Both the position numbers and the translations under genes were made by a program. A stretch of DNA of 64,000 nt from Pseudomonas helleri (GTDB lineage Bacteria; Pseudomonadota; Gammaproteobacteria; Pseudomonadales; Pseudomonadaceae), in NCBI RefSeq assembly GCF_001043025.1, contig NZ_JYLD01000010.1, forward strand, positions 156,867 through 220,866. The letters run 5' to 3'. The notes under the pieces are model-generated. The model searched no databases. It worked only from the letters and a program-made list of their open reading frames with translations, and was not told the DNA's origin. Positions 25,810 through 33,067 of this stretch are shown in pieces. Within the stretch, counting starts at the first letter, position 1, and the number at the start of each line of letters is the position of its first letter.

Positions 25810-27150
25810 ATGGACCCTTCCCCTGGCTTGACCCTCGCAACACTCTTCGCCGACTTCGGCATGATTCTTTTTGCTCTGATCCTGGTACTGCTCAACGGCT
25901 TTTTCGTTGCGGCTGAATTTGCCATGGTCAAACTGCGCTCGACCCGGGTCGAGGCCATCGCAGACGTCAACGGCTGGCGCGGGCAGATCCTGCGCACCGT
26001 GCACAACCAGCTCGACGCTTACCTGTCCGCCTGCCAATTGGGTATCACCCTGGCCTCGCTGGGCCTGGGCTGGGTCGGTGAGCCGGCGTTTGCCCACTTG
26101 CTCGAACCGCTGCTCGGCGCGCTGGGCGTGCAGTCGCCTGAAGTGATCAAAGGTGTGTCGTTCTTTACCGCCTTCTTCATCATTTCGTACCTGCACATTG
26201 TGGTCGGCGAACTGGCCCCTAAATCCTGGGCCATCCGCAAACCCGAAACCCTGTCGCTGTGGACAGCCGTGCCGCTGTACCTGTTCTACTGGGCCATGTA
26301 CCCGGCCATCTACCTGCTCAACGCCAGCGCCAACGCCATTTTGCGGATTGCCGGCCAAGGCGAGCCCGGTGCTCACCATGACCACGCCTACAGCCGCGAA
26401 GAACTCAAACTGATCCTGCACTCCAGCCGTGGCCAGGACCCGAGCGACCAAGGCATGCGCGTGCTGGCCTCGGCCGTGGAAATGGGCGAGCTGGAAGTGG
26501 TCGACTGGGCCAATTCACGCGAAGACCTGGTGACCCTGGACTACAAGGCGCCGCTCAAGGAAATCCTTGCGCTGTTCCGCCGTCACAAGTTCAGCCGCTA
26601 CCCGGTCTACGACGCCGACACCAACACCTTTGTCGGTCTGTTGCACATCAAGGACCTGCTGCTTGAGCTGGCTGACCTCGATCACCTGCCCGAAACCTTC
26701 AACCTTGAAGAACTGATCCGCCCGCTGGAGCGCGTGTCACGCCACATGCCGCTGGCGCAGCTGCTGGAGCAGTTCCGCAAGGGCGGCGCGCACTTTGCGC
26801 TGGTGGAAGAAGCCGACGGCAAAGTGGTCGGCTACCTGACCATGGAAGACGTGCTCGAAGTGCTGGTGGGCGACATTCAGGACGAACACCGCAAGGCTGA
26901 GCGCGGCATCCTCTCGTACCAGCCGGGCAAACTGCTGGTGCGCGGTGACACGCCGTTGTTCAAGATTGAGCGCCTGCTGGGCGTCGACCTTGACCACGTC
27001 GAAGCCGAAACCGTTGCGGGCCTGATCTACGACACCCTCAACCGCGTGCCCGAAGAAGAAGAGCAACTGGAAGTCGAAGGCCTGCGCATCATCATCAAAA
27101 AGATGAAAGGCCCGAAAATCGTCCTGGCCAAAGTGCTGAAGCTCAATTAA
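25810..27150 (+). CDS. CNNM/CorC-HlyC family transmembrane CBS protein
   Basis: A 446-residue inner-membrane protein. The N-terminal CNNM transmembrane domain has about four hydrophobic segments and begins 'FALILVLLNGFFVAAEFAMV'. It is followed by a CBS pair ('KFSRYPVYDADTNTFVGLLH'; 'HFALVEEADGKVVGYLTMED') and a C-terminal CorC_HlyC domain ('VAGLIYDTLNRVPEEEEQ'). Family members affect Mg2+/Co2+ efflux or resistance; the haemolysin name is historical. It follows phoR by 123 bases, a position conserved in Pseudomonas, but there is no direct evidence of Pho control. Confidence 0.88.
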   Translation: MDPSPGLTLATLFADFGMILFALILVLLNGFFVAAEFAMVKLRSTRVEAIADVNGWRGQILRTVHNQLDAYLSACQLGITLASLGLGWVGEPAFAHLLEPLLGALGVQSPEVIKGVSFFTAFFIISYLHIVVGELAPKSWAIRKPETLSLWTAVPLYLFYWAMYPAIYLLNASANAILRIAGQGEPGAHHDHAYSREELKLILHSSRGQDPSDQGMRVLASAVEMGELEVVDWANSREDLVTLDYKAPLKEILALFRRHKFSRYPVYDADTNTFVGLLHIKDLLLELADLDHLPETFNLEELIRPLERVSRHMPLAQLLEQFRKGGAHFALVEEADGKVVGYLTMEDVLEVLVGDIQDEHRKAERGILSYQPGKLLVRGDTPLFKIERLLGVDLDHVEAETVAGLIYDTLNRVPEEEEQLEVEGLRIIIKKMKGPKIVLAKVLKLN

Positions 27151-27160
27151 CCCGGCCTTC

Positions 27161-27230
27161 CTGTAGGAGCGAGCTTGTCTCGCGATCTTTTGAGCGTTTA
27201 AAAGATCGCGAGGCAAGCTCGCTCCTACAG
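27161..27230. repeat. REP-type inverted pair
   Basis: A CTGTAGGAGCGAGCTTG palindrome pair flanks a CGCGATCTTTT / AAAAGATCGCG stem immediately after the CBS protein gene. It probably acts as a 3' hairpin for that transcript. Confidence 0.85.
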
Positions 27231-27239
27231 TGAAGATGC

Positions 27240-27260
27240 AAATGTTTCACAAATGTTTCA
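27240..27260 (+). promoter_or_regulatory. 11-bp-period direct repeat upstream of Na/Pi cotransporter
   Basis: AAATGTTTCA occurs twice with an exact 11-bp period, the same period as a Pho box, although the half-site departs from the CTGTCAT consensus. Its place 122 bases upstream of a phosphate cotransporter start, just downstream of phoBR, makes a PhoB-type operator possible. Confidence 0.3.
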
Positions 27261-27381
27261 ACACACCGCCAGCTGTGCGATGCTGGCGTTCTGCTCAATT
27301 GCCGACTACAGCTTAAGAAACATCTGTAAGAACGGCCTGCAGCTATCTGATCCTCCAAAGTATCCACCACAGGGAGCCAGC

Positions 27382-29040
27382 ATGCTGACCCTGCTCAATC
27401 TTCTCTCTGCCGTGACCCTGCTGATCTGGGGCACGCATATCGTGCGAACCGGTATCTTGCGGGTTTACGGCACGAACTTGCGCCATGTCATCGGGCAAAA
27501 CGTGTCCAGACCGATACTCGCGTTTATCGCCGGTATCATCGTCACCGCCATGGTGCAAAGCAGCAACGCCACCGCCCTGCTGGTGACCTCCTTTGTCGGC
27601 CAGGGCCTGATGACGCTCACACCCGCGCTGGCAACCATGCTCGGGGCCGACGTCGGGACCGCGCTGATGGCACGGGTGCTGACCTTCGATTTGTCGTGGC
27701 TGTCACCGCTGCTGATTTTTTTGGGTGTGATCTTCTTCCTGTCACGCAAACAAACCCGCGCCGGGCAACTGGGCCGCGTCGGGATTGGCCTGGGCCTGAT
27801 TATTCTGGCGCTGCAACTGATCGTCGAAGCCGCCTCGCCCATCACCCATGCCCAAGGCGTGAAGGTGATTTTCGCCTCGTTGACCGGCGACCTGCTGCTC
27901 GATGCACTGGTCGGCGCGGTGTTTGCGATGGTCTCGTACTCCAGCCTGGCCGCCGTGCTGCTCACCGCGACCCTGGCCGGCGCCAGCGTGATCAGCCTGC
28001 CTGTGGCCGTTGGCCTGGTGATCGGCGCCAACATTGGCAGCGGCGTGCTGGCGTTTCTCAGCACCAGCATGCAAAACACGGCGGGGCGGCAGGTGGCGCT
28101 CGGCAGCCTGCTCTACAAATTGATCGGTTTGCTGCTGATCATGCCGGTGCTCACGCCGCTGGTGGACTGGATGGACAGCCTTAACTTCAGGCCCCAGGAA
28201 CTGGTCATCGGCTTCCACCTGCTCTACAACACCACGCGCTGCTTCTTGATGCTGCCCACCATCGGCCTCATGGCACGGCTGTGTGCCCGGCTATTGCCCG
28301 AGCGGGACCTCGCCAACGGCAGCATCACCCCACGCCACCTCGACCCTGCAGCACTCGACACACCCACCTTGGCGCTGACCAACGCCGTGCGCGAAACTCT
28401 GCGCATTGGCGACCTGATCGACACCATGTTGGTCAATATGCTCGACGTTCTGCGCGGCAAGCAAACCTCGATGACGCAGGCAATGCGCACCCTCAGCGAT
28501 GACGTCGAAGTGCTCTACAGCGCGGTCAAACTGTACCTGGCGCAAATGCCCCGCGAAGACCTGGGCGAACACGACAGCCGCCGCTGGGCCGAGATCATCG
28601 AACTGGCGATCAACCTCAAACTGGCCAGCGACCTGATCGAGCGCATGCTGCGCAAAGTCCAGCAGCAGAAAACCTCGCAACGCCGTTCGTTTTCGGCCAC
28701 CGGGCTTGAAGAGCTGGTAGACCTGCAAACCCAGCTCATCGAGAACCTGCGCCTGGGCCTCACGGTGTTCCTGAACTCGGACCCACACATCGCCCGCCAA
28801 CTGCTGCGCGAAAAACGCCGCTTTCGCGCACAAGAGCGGCGCCTGGCCCACGCTCACGTGAACCGTTTGCAACAGAAAATCACCCAAAGCATCGAAACCA
28901 GCTCCGTGCATCTGGAACTGATCGCCGACATGCAGCGCCTGAACTCACTGTTTTGCGGCAGCGCCTACGTGGTGCTGGAAAACAGTGATACCGGCGCCCT
29001 GGAACCTGAAGACAACGCCGACACCCTGCATTCACCCTGA
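27382..29040 (+). CDS. Na/Pi cotransporter family protein
   Basis: A NptA/PNaS-type sodium-dependent phosphate transporter of 552 residues. ATG 27382 follows AGGGAG; an in-frame upstream ATG (27253) would add a non-membrane extension. Two inverted Na_Pi_cotrans repeats carry the QSS motif: 'AMVQSSNATALLVTSFVGQG' and, in the second, 'AMVSYSSLAAVLLTATLAG'. From about residue 330 a cytoplasmic PhoU-like helical domain follows. Position after phoBR fits a role in phosphate homeostasis; import or export cannot be told from sequence. The QSS of the second repeat is replaced by 'SYSS'. Confidence 0.88.
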   Translation: MLTLLNLLSAVTLLIWGTHIVRTGILRVYGTNLRHVIGQNVSRPILAFIAGIIVTAMVQSSNATALLVTSFVGQGLMTLTPALATMLGADVGTALMARVLTFDLSWLSPLLIFLGVIFFLSRKQTRAGQLGRVGIGLGLIILALQLIVEAASPITHAQGVKVIFASLTGDLLLDALVGAVFAMVSYSSLAAVLLTATLAGASVISLPVAVGLVIGANIGSGVLAFLSTSMQNTAGRQVALGSLLYKLIGLLLIMPVLTPLVDWMDSLNFRPQELVIGFHLLYNTTRCFLMLPTIGLMARLCARLLPERDLANGSITPRHLDPAALDTPTLALTNAVRETLRIGDLIDTMLVNMLDVLRGKQTSMTQAMRTLSDDVEVLYSAVKLYLAQMPREDLGEHDSRRWAEIIELAINLKLASDLIERMLRKVQQQKTSQRRSFSATGLEELVDLQTQLIENLRLGLTVFLNSDPHIARQLLREKRRFRAQERRLAHAHVNRLQQKITQSIETSSVHLELIADMQRLNSLFCGSAYVVLENSDTGALEPEDNADTLHSP

Positions 29041-29149
29041 ACGTTGCACGCGAACGTGTTGTCAGTCTGTAAGCAGCGTCTAACCTGCACAGACTGACGC
29101 GCTGCGCCACTCGCCCTCTCAAAACGGATTCAGAGATCCAGGGATTTTT

Positions 29150-30532
29150 ATGCGTTGCCTGCTGTTTATCTGCGTGCTGCTGGGAGCAGCTCAGAGTTTT
29201 GCCCTCGACCGCTTCAGCGTAGAGGGCTATCAACTGCCTAACGGCTTGCAACTGATCCTCAAGCCCGGCTACGAGCGCGGCCATGTGTCCATTCGCTTGG
29301 TGGTCGGCGTGGGCATGGATGACTTCAGTTGCGCCGATCAACAGTTGCCCCACCTGCTTGAGCACTTATTGTTCAGCGGCGTCGACGACAGCGGCGAAGG
29401 CGGCCTGGAAGAACGCATGCAAGCGCTGGGCGGCGAATGGAACGCCTACACCAGCAACGCCGACACCACGTTTGTGATCGAAGCCCCGGCGAAAAACCAG
29501 CGCAAAATCCTCGACCTGCTGCTGAGCCTGCTGACCCGCACGCAAATGACCGACCAGCGCATCAGCGAGGCCAAGCAAGTGGTTGAGCGCGAAGACGGCG
29601 GCCACTATTCGCACCTGCAACGCTGGCTGGACCGCCAGGACCTCGGGCACAGCGCCAGCAACCAGTTGGCGGTGGAACTGGGCCTCAAATGCGCCGAGCG
29701 CGCCGAGGTGCATAACCTCACGCGCCAACAGCTCGAAGCGGTGCGCAACACGTGGTACGCCCCCAACAACATGACCCTGATCATGGTCGGCGACCTCGAC
29801 CGCCTGCTGCCGGCGTATCTGGAACGCACCTACGGCGCACTCGAACCGGTCGACCCCAGCGAGCACCTGCCGCTGCCCGCCATTGAAGCCAGGGCTGACA
29901 CCGAGCGCACATTGGTGCGCGGTGTGGTCGGCGAGACGGCCAAGCTGCATTGGTTGCTGCCTGAGCCGGTGATCGACGACCAGAACGATGAAACCTGGGA
30001 CCTGCTTCGTGATTACCTGGAGTGGTCGTTGTACAACGAGCTGCGGCTCAAACACGGGTTGTCTTACGGGCCTTGGGCCGAGCGCGAAGTGTTTGGCGGC
30101 GTGAGCTTTTTAAGCCTCAACGCCGACCTCGCCCGCGATGACGTTGCCAAGGCTCAACAGGTGATGGGCGAACTCAAACAACGTTTGCTCAAGGACGGCC
30201 TCGACCCGCAGACCTTTACCCGCCTCAAAAACGCCGCCGTAGCGCGCCAGGCCTGGGCTGTGCAGGGCAACAGCGCCTTGGCTGATTACTACTGGAGCGC
30301 CTTGGGCGACTACGACGGCGGCCGGTTTGCCGACCCGTCCAAACGCTTGCAAGCGGTGACACTTGAGCAAGCCAACAGCGCGTTGCGCCACTTGTTTGCC
30401 AAGCCCGGTTATGTGCGTATCGAGAAACCGCTGTTCAGCTATAACGGCTTGACCGTGGCGCTGGCGGCGGCGTTGAGCGTGTTGGTGCTGATGTTCGTGG
30501 GCTGGCGAATCTGGCGTCGACGCACGCGTTGA
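29150..30532 (+). CDS. M16-family (insulinase-like) zinc peptidase
   Basis: A 460-residue exported peptidase. A signal peptide of about 18 residues precedes the M16 domain. The inverted zinc motif His-X-X-Glu-His is at residues 68-72 ('LPHLLEHLLFSG'), and a middle region 'LTRQQLEAVRNTWYAPNNMT' matches the inactive-half pattern. A C-terminal membrane anchor ('ALAAALSVLVLMFVGWRIW') is followed by 'RRRTR', so the domain is probably periplasmic and tethered to the inner membrane. The substrate is unknown. Single-gene unit. Confidence 0.85.
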   Translation: MRCLLFICVLLGAAQSFALDRFSVEGYQLPNGLQLILKPGYERGHVSIRLVVGVGMDDFSCADQQLPHLLEHLLFSGVDDSGEGGLEERMQALGGEWNAYTSNADTTFVIEAPAKNQRKILDLLLSLLTRTQMTDQRISEAKQVVEREDGGHYSHLQRWLDRQDLGHSASNQLAVELGLKCAERAEVHNLTRQQLEAVRNTWYAPNNMTLIMVGDLDRLLPAYLERTYGALEPVDPSEHLPLPAIEARADTERTLVRGVVGETAKLHWLLPEPVIDDQNDETWDLLRDYLEWSLYNELRLKHGLSYGPWAEREVFGGVSFLSLNADLARDDVAKAQQVMGELKQRLLKDGLDPQTFTRLKNAAVARQAWAVQGNSALADYYWSALGDYDGGRFADPSKRLQAVTLEQANSALRHLFAKPGYVRIEKPLFSYNGLTVALAAALSVLVLMFVGWRIWRRRTR

Positions 30533-30621
30533 TTGGCTAAGCCCGAAACAGTTTGATACCGTAAAAATCATTGCCCATTCGCGGCTGATCAATCAGCCCC
30601 CCAGCGCGCGGAGAATTCAGC

Positions 30622-31548
30622 GTGAGTGAACGTTCCAACCCTTGGCAGTTGCAAACCATCGTCGGCCAATTGCGCACGGCCCGTAACCAGTGGCGCTCGC
30701 AAAACGGCCGTGTCAGCGGTGAACTGGGCGGCCGCGAGCTGCCTTCGCGCGCCGCGATGGCCGAGATTCTAGAGGCCCTGTGCGGCGCGTTGTTCCCGAT
30801 GCGCCTGGGCCCGGTCGACCTTCGTGAAGAGAGCGAAGATTTCTACGTGGGCCACACCCTCGACGTAGCGCTCAACGCGCTGCTGGCCCAGGCGCGACTG
30901 GAACTGCGCTACGCGGCGCGTCAGGCAGGTTTACCGGATGCGGGCGTGGACGAAACGGCGACCGTGTTGATCCAGGACTTTGCCCTGGCCTTGCCGCGCC
31001 TGCGCAGCATCCTCGACACCGACGTCCTGGCCGCCTACCACGGCGACCCGGCGGCGCGCAGTGTCGACGAAGTGTTGCTGTGCTATCCGGGGATTCTGGC
31101 GGTGATTCACCACCGCCTGGCGCACCACATGTACCGCGCCGGCCTGCCTTTGCTGGCCCGCATCAGCGCCGAAATCGCGCATTCGTCCACCGGCATTGAT
31201 ATTCACCCGGGCGCGCAGATTGGCCGCAGCTTCTTTATCGACCACGGTACGGGCGTGGTGATCGGAGAAACCGCGATCATCGGCGAACGTGTGCGTATCT
31301 ACCAAGCGGTGACCTTGGGCGCCAAACGTTTCCCGGCGGACGAATCGGGCCAACTTCAAAAAGGCCACCCGCGCCATCCGATCGTTGAAGACGACGTGGT
31401 GATCTATGCCGGCGCGACCATTCTGGGGCGCATCACCATTGGCAAAGGCTCGACAATTGGCGGCAACGTCTGGCTCACCCGCAGCGTGCCGGCGGGCTGC
31501 AACCTGACCCAGGCCAATCTGCAACATGATGACGGCTCGCAGAAGTAA
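30622..31548 (+). CDS. serine O-acetyltransferase (EpsC/CysE-like)
   Basis: Acetyltransferase that makes O-acetylserine from serine and acetyl-CoA for cysteine synthesis. The 308-residue protein starts at GTG 30622 (GGAG upstream). It has a long helical N-terminal domain and a left-handed beta-helix of hexapeptide repeats: 'TGIDIHPGAQIGRSFFIDHG', 'GVVIGETAIIGERVRIYQAV', 'ATILGRITIGKGSTIGGNVW'. The active-site His is in 'FFIDHGTG'. Its length and N-terminus fit the EpsC/SrpH subgroup more than enteric CysE. Its 3' end appears as a fossil copy at about 32599-32612. Confidence 0.88.
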   Translation: MSERSNPWQLQTIVGQLRTARNQWRSQNGRVSGELGGRELPSRAAMAEILEALCGALFPMRLGPVDLREESEDFYVGHTLDVALNALLAQARLELRYAARQAGLPDAGVDETATVLIQDFALALPRLRSILDTDVLAAYHGDPAARSVDEVLLCYPGILAVIHHRLAHHMYRAGLPLLARISAEIAHSSTGIDIHPGAQIGRSFFIDHGTGVVIGETAIIGERVRIYQAVTLGAKRFPADESGQLQKGHPRHPIVEDDVVIYAGATILGRITIGKGSTIGGNVWLTRSVPAGCNLTQANLQHDDGSQK

Positions 31549-31564
31549 GACCGCGTGATGCCTT

Positions 31565-31600
31565 GCCCTCACCCTAGCCCTCTCCCGGAGGGAGAAGGAA
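31565..31600. repeat. 'CCCTCACCCTAGCCCTCTCCC' palindromic repeat
   Basis: Copy of the dispersed intergenic palindrome also seen at 8255 and 63714. It shares the extension AACCGATTGGGGGATG with the 63714 copy, and a second, inverted copy lies at 31720-31753. Confidence 0.65.
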
Positions 31601-31626
31601 CCGATTGGGGGATGTTGTAGATGTTC

Positions 31627-31718
31627 TGCGGCCTGCAAGCCATGCGCTGAACCTAAGAACACCTCGGTAAAGTGCGGCCTGCAAGCCATGTACTGAACCT
31701 GAGAACACCTCGGTAAAG
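31627..31718. repeat. two 46-bp tandem direct repeats
   Basis: 31627-31672 and 31673-31718 are two directly adjacent 46-bp copies beginning TGCGGCCTGCAAGCCATG and ending ACACCTCGGTAAAG, with three mismatches. They are bracketed by inverted copies of the CCCTCACCC palindrome, giving a small compound repeat between the serine acetyltransferase gene and the first C4-like cassette. Confidence 0.85.
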
Positions 31719-31719
31719 C

Positions 31720-31753
31720 TCCCTCTCCCGGAGGGTGAGGGTTGGGGTGAGGG
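31720..31753. repeat. inverted copy of CCCTCACCC palindrome
   Basis: TCCCTCTCCCGGAGGGTGAG followed by GGTTGGGGTGAGGG, the reverse orientation of the element at 31565. The two could pair over the 46-bp repeats. Confidence 0.6.
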
Positions 31754-31832
31754 CGACTTCTCGGACATTTCCTGCAACCCGTAGCGGCGTTGACCCGCTT
31801 GTGGGGCCGGGTTGGCAGGCCTAGTCTTGGGC

Positions 31833-31854
31833 TGTCACTGCAAAATCAGTGACA
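31833..31854 (+). promoter_or_regulatory. 22-bp palindrome upstream of C4-like RNA, cassette 1
   Basis: TGTCACTG-CAAAAT-CAGTGACA is identical in both cassettes (second copy at 32723-32744) although the sequence after it diverges. No T run follows, so an operator or a 5' RNA hairpin is more likely than a terminator. Confidence 0.55.
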
Positions 31855-31929
31855 GGGTGTGGAAGCCCTTATATCGTTAGGCGCACAAAGCGCCACCTAG
31901 TCAGGCGTTTTTTATTGCCTGTGCTTTAT

Positions 31930-32008
31930 GGTGGCTGTGCGCGGGGCACTCTCGAGTGCGCCGGGTGCCTAACGTCCCGGTCTTCCACACCTGCGTACAG
32001 CCGCCACC
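31930..32008 (+). ncRNA. C4-like antisense RNA, cassette 1
   Basis: A 79-base element that folds by eye: the outer stem GGTGG/CCACC is continued by CTGTGCGC/GCGTACAG around a bulge, with an inner hairpin GCACT-CTCG-AGTGC. It ends in CTGCGTACAGCCGCCACC, which I recognise from C4 antisense RNAs of phage P1/P7 and proteobacterial relatives. The segment CTTCCACA (31982-31989) can pair with TGTGGAAG (32014-32021), and AGCCGC (31999-32004) with GCGGCT (32031-32036) just downstream. The same segment also pairs with GGTGTGGAAG upstream (31856-31865). The family call is from memory; an Rfam covariance-model search was not possible. Confidence 0.65.
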
Positions 32009-32013
32009 TATCA

Positions 32014-32036
32014 TGTGGAAGTGATGTTTAGCGGCT
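32014..32036 (+). promoter_or_regulatory. predicted antisense target sites a and b, cassette 1
   Basis: TGTGGAAG (a) includes a GGAAG ribosome-binding-like sequence just before ATG 32024, and GCGGCT (b) lies just inside that small ORF. Both are complementary to unpaired segments of the C4-like RNA upstream, as in the phage P1 arrangement where C4 blocks translation of the leader ORF coupled to ant. Confidence 0.5.
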
Positions 32037-32170
32037 CCAACCCATACGTTAGGAAGCAGCCAAATGAAAACCATCACACCCGACCCACCCCGCTCAAACA
32101 ACGACTACACCCACACCTTGCTCAGCGACCATGCGGCCACCCGGCGTGCCTTGGCGCATTACCAGATTGA
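32024..32170 (+). CDS. small overlapping leader ORF, cassette 1
   Basis: A 48-codon ORF starting at ATG 32024 between predicted target sites a and b. It overlaps the first 107 bases of the BRO-N gene in another frame. The product is basic and His/Pro-rich ('RPTPLKQRLHPHLAQRP'). An equivalent ORF exists in cassette 2. By analogy with icd/orfx of P1 it may exist to couple translation to the antirepressor gene; whether it is made is unknown. Confidence 0.35.
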   Translation: MFSGSNPYVRKQPNENHHTRPTPLKQRLHPHLAQRPCGHPACLGALPD

Positions 32171-32489
32171 CCCCGAGCCACTTAACAGCCGAATTTTTGT
32201 GCGTCACCGCCTGCAATTGCGAGTGGTGTGGTTGGGGGATCAAATGTGGTGTTGCGCACGCGATCTCGGCCGTTTGATGGGCCGCACGTTAGGGCGTAAA
32301 GGGTTGGCCAAGCTGGATGCTGATCAGCATCAGGAATTACCGATCCGCAGCCACGGCGCCGTGCAAGACACCTTGATGCTCAGCGAATCGGGGGCGTATG
32401 CCATGCTGCTGTACCACTACCACCCCGAGAACCGCCATTTGCGCCAATGGCTGACCCATGAAGTGGTGCCCGCCATACGCTGCGGGTGA
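32064..32489 (+). CDS. BRO-N antirepressor-like protein, cassette 1
   Basis: A 141-residue protein. The N-terminal 40 residues are Pro/His-rich. The rest is a BRO-N (phage antirepressor N-terminal) domain: 'VVWLGDQMWCCARDLGRLMG' (beta-strand and helix), 'LMLSESGAYAMLLYHYHPEN' and 'LRQWLTHEVVPAIR', which closes the domain. AGGA precedes ATG 32064. It ends right after BRO-N, without the C-terminal KilA/ant domain of full antirepressors. Almost identical to the protein of cassette 2 at 32961. Not accompanied by other phage genes, so possibly domesticated. Confidence 0.8.
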   Translation: MKTITPDPPRSNNDYTHTLLSDHAATRRALAHYQIDPEPLNSRIFVRHRLQLRVVWLGDQMWCCARDLGRLMGRTLGRKGLAKLDADQHQELPIRSHGAVQDTLMLSESGAYAMLLYHYHPENRHLRQWLTHEVVPAIRCG

Positions 32490-32505
32490 AACGACACACA
32501 TCCTC

Positions 32506-32572
32506 TGTAGGAGCGAGCTTGCCTCGCGATCTTTTGATGTTTAAAAGATCGCGAGACGAGCTCGCTCCTACA
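32506..32572. repeat. REP-type inverted pair closing cassette 1
   Basis: A TGTAGGAGCGAGCTTGCCT pair with GATCTTTT/AAAAGATC stem, 16 bases after the BRO-N stop. It is nearly identical to the copy at 33402 and so was part of the duplicated unit; it probably serves as 3' hairpin. Confidence 0.85.
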
Positions 32573-32598
32573 CGTTTTTAGCATTAACAATGACGACT

Positions 32599-32612
32599 GC
32601 TCGCAGAAGTAA
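32599..32612. repeat. fossil of the serine acetyltransferase gene 3' end
   Basis: GCTCGCAGAAGTAA here is identical to the last codons and stop of the acetyltransferase gene at 30622-31548, with a similar ATGACGA stretch before it. It marks the left end of the duplicated segment. Confidence 0.55.
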
Positions 32613-32722
32613 CCCTTCACACAAAGCCCTCGTCAGCGGCTACAGTTTCTCGGACATTTCCTGCAACCCGTAGCGGCGTTGACCCGCTTGTGGGGCCGGG
32701 TTGGCAGGCCTAGTCTTGGGGC

Positions 32723-32744
32723 TGTCACTGCAAAATCAGTGACA
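32723..32744 (+). promoter_or_regulatory. 22-bp palindrome upstream of C4-like RNA, cassette 2
   Basis: Identical copy of TGTCACTG-CAAAAT-CAGTGACA at 31833. Strict identity next to diverged RNA sequence suggests a shared regulator-binding or processing function. Confidence 0.55.
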
Positions 32745-32830
32745 GGGCGTAGGAACCCTTTTTTACCCTCGGCGCGCAAGTGTCCACCTTTCTGATTGCG
32801 GCACTTTTTTTGTGTCCGTACCATCAGTCA

Positions 32831-32908
32831 TGGCGGTCGTGCGCGGGCACGTTTCGACGTGGCCGGTTACCCTGGGACCCGGTTCCTACCCCGCGCATGG
32901 CTGCCACC
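32831..32908 (+). ncRNA. C4-like antisense RNA, cassette 2
   Basis: A 78-base element homologous in architecture to that at 31930 but different in sequence. The outer stem GGCGGTCGTGCGCGG / CCGCGCATGGCTGCC pairs fully when G-U is allowed, and the inner hairpin is CACGT-TTCG-ACGTG. Its segment TTCCTAC (32883-32889) matches GTAGGAA (32915-32921), and GGCTGCCA (32899-32906) matches TGGCAGTT (32928-32935). Both differ from cassette 1, yet complementarity is kept. The compensatory changes are the main evidence for a real RNA. Confidence 0.65.
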
Positions 32909-32914
32909 CAGCCA

Positions 32915-32935
32915 GTAGGAAGGCTATTGGCAGTT
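32915..32935 (+). promoter_or_regulatory. predicted antisense target sites a and b, cassette 2
   Basis: GTAGGAA (a) contains an AGGA ribosome-binding sequence, and TGGCAGTT (b) covers the TTG start of a small overlapping ORF (32927). Both are complementary to the C4-like RNA of the same cassette but not to that of cassette 1. Confidence 0.5.
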
Positions 32936-33067
32936 CCTCAACGCCCAGGAACCGCACCTCATGAAAACCCTCACACCCGACCCACCCCGCTCAAACACCG
33001 ACTACACCCACACCTTGCTCAGCGACCACGCCGCCACCCGGCGTGCCTTGGCGCATTACCAGATTGA
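32927..33067 (+). CDS. small overlapping leader ORF, cassette 2
   Basis: A 46-codon ORF read from TTG 32927, which follows AGGAAG by five bases. It overlaps the start of the second BRO-N gene in another frame and matches the cassette 1 ORF in its basic 'RPTPLKHRLHPHLAQRP' part. Its N-terminal part differs from that of cassette 1. Expression is unproven; a coupling role is inferred. Confidence 0.33.
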   Translation: MAVPQRPGTAPHENPHTRPTPLKHRLHPHLAQRPRRHPACLGALPD

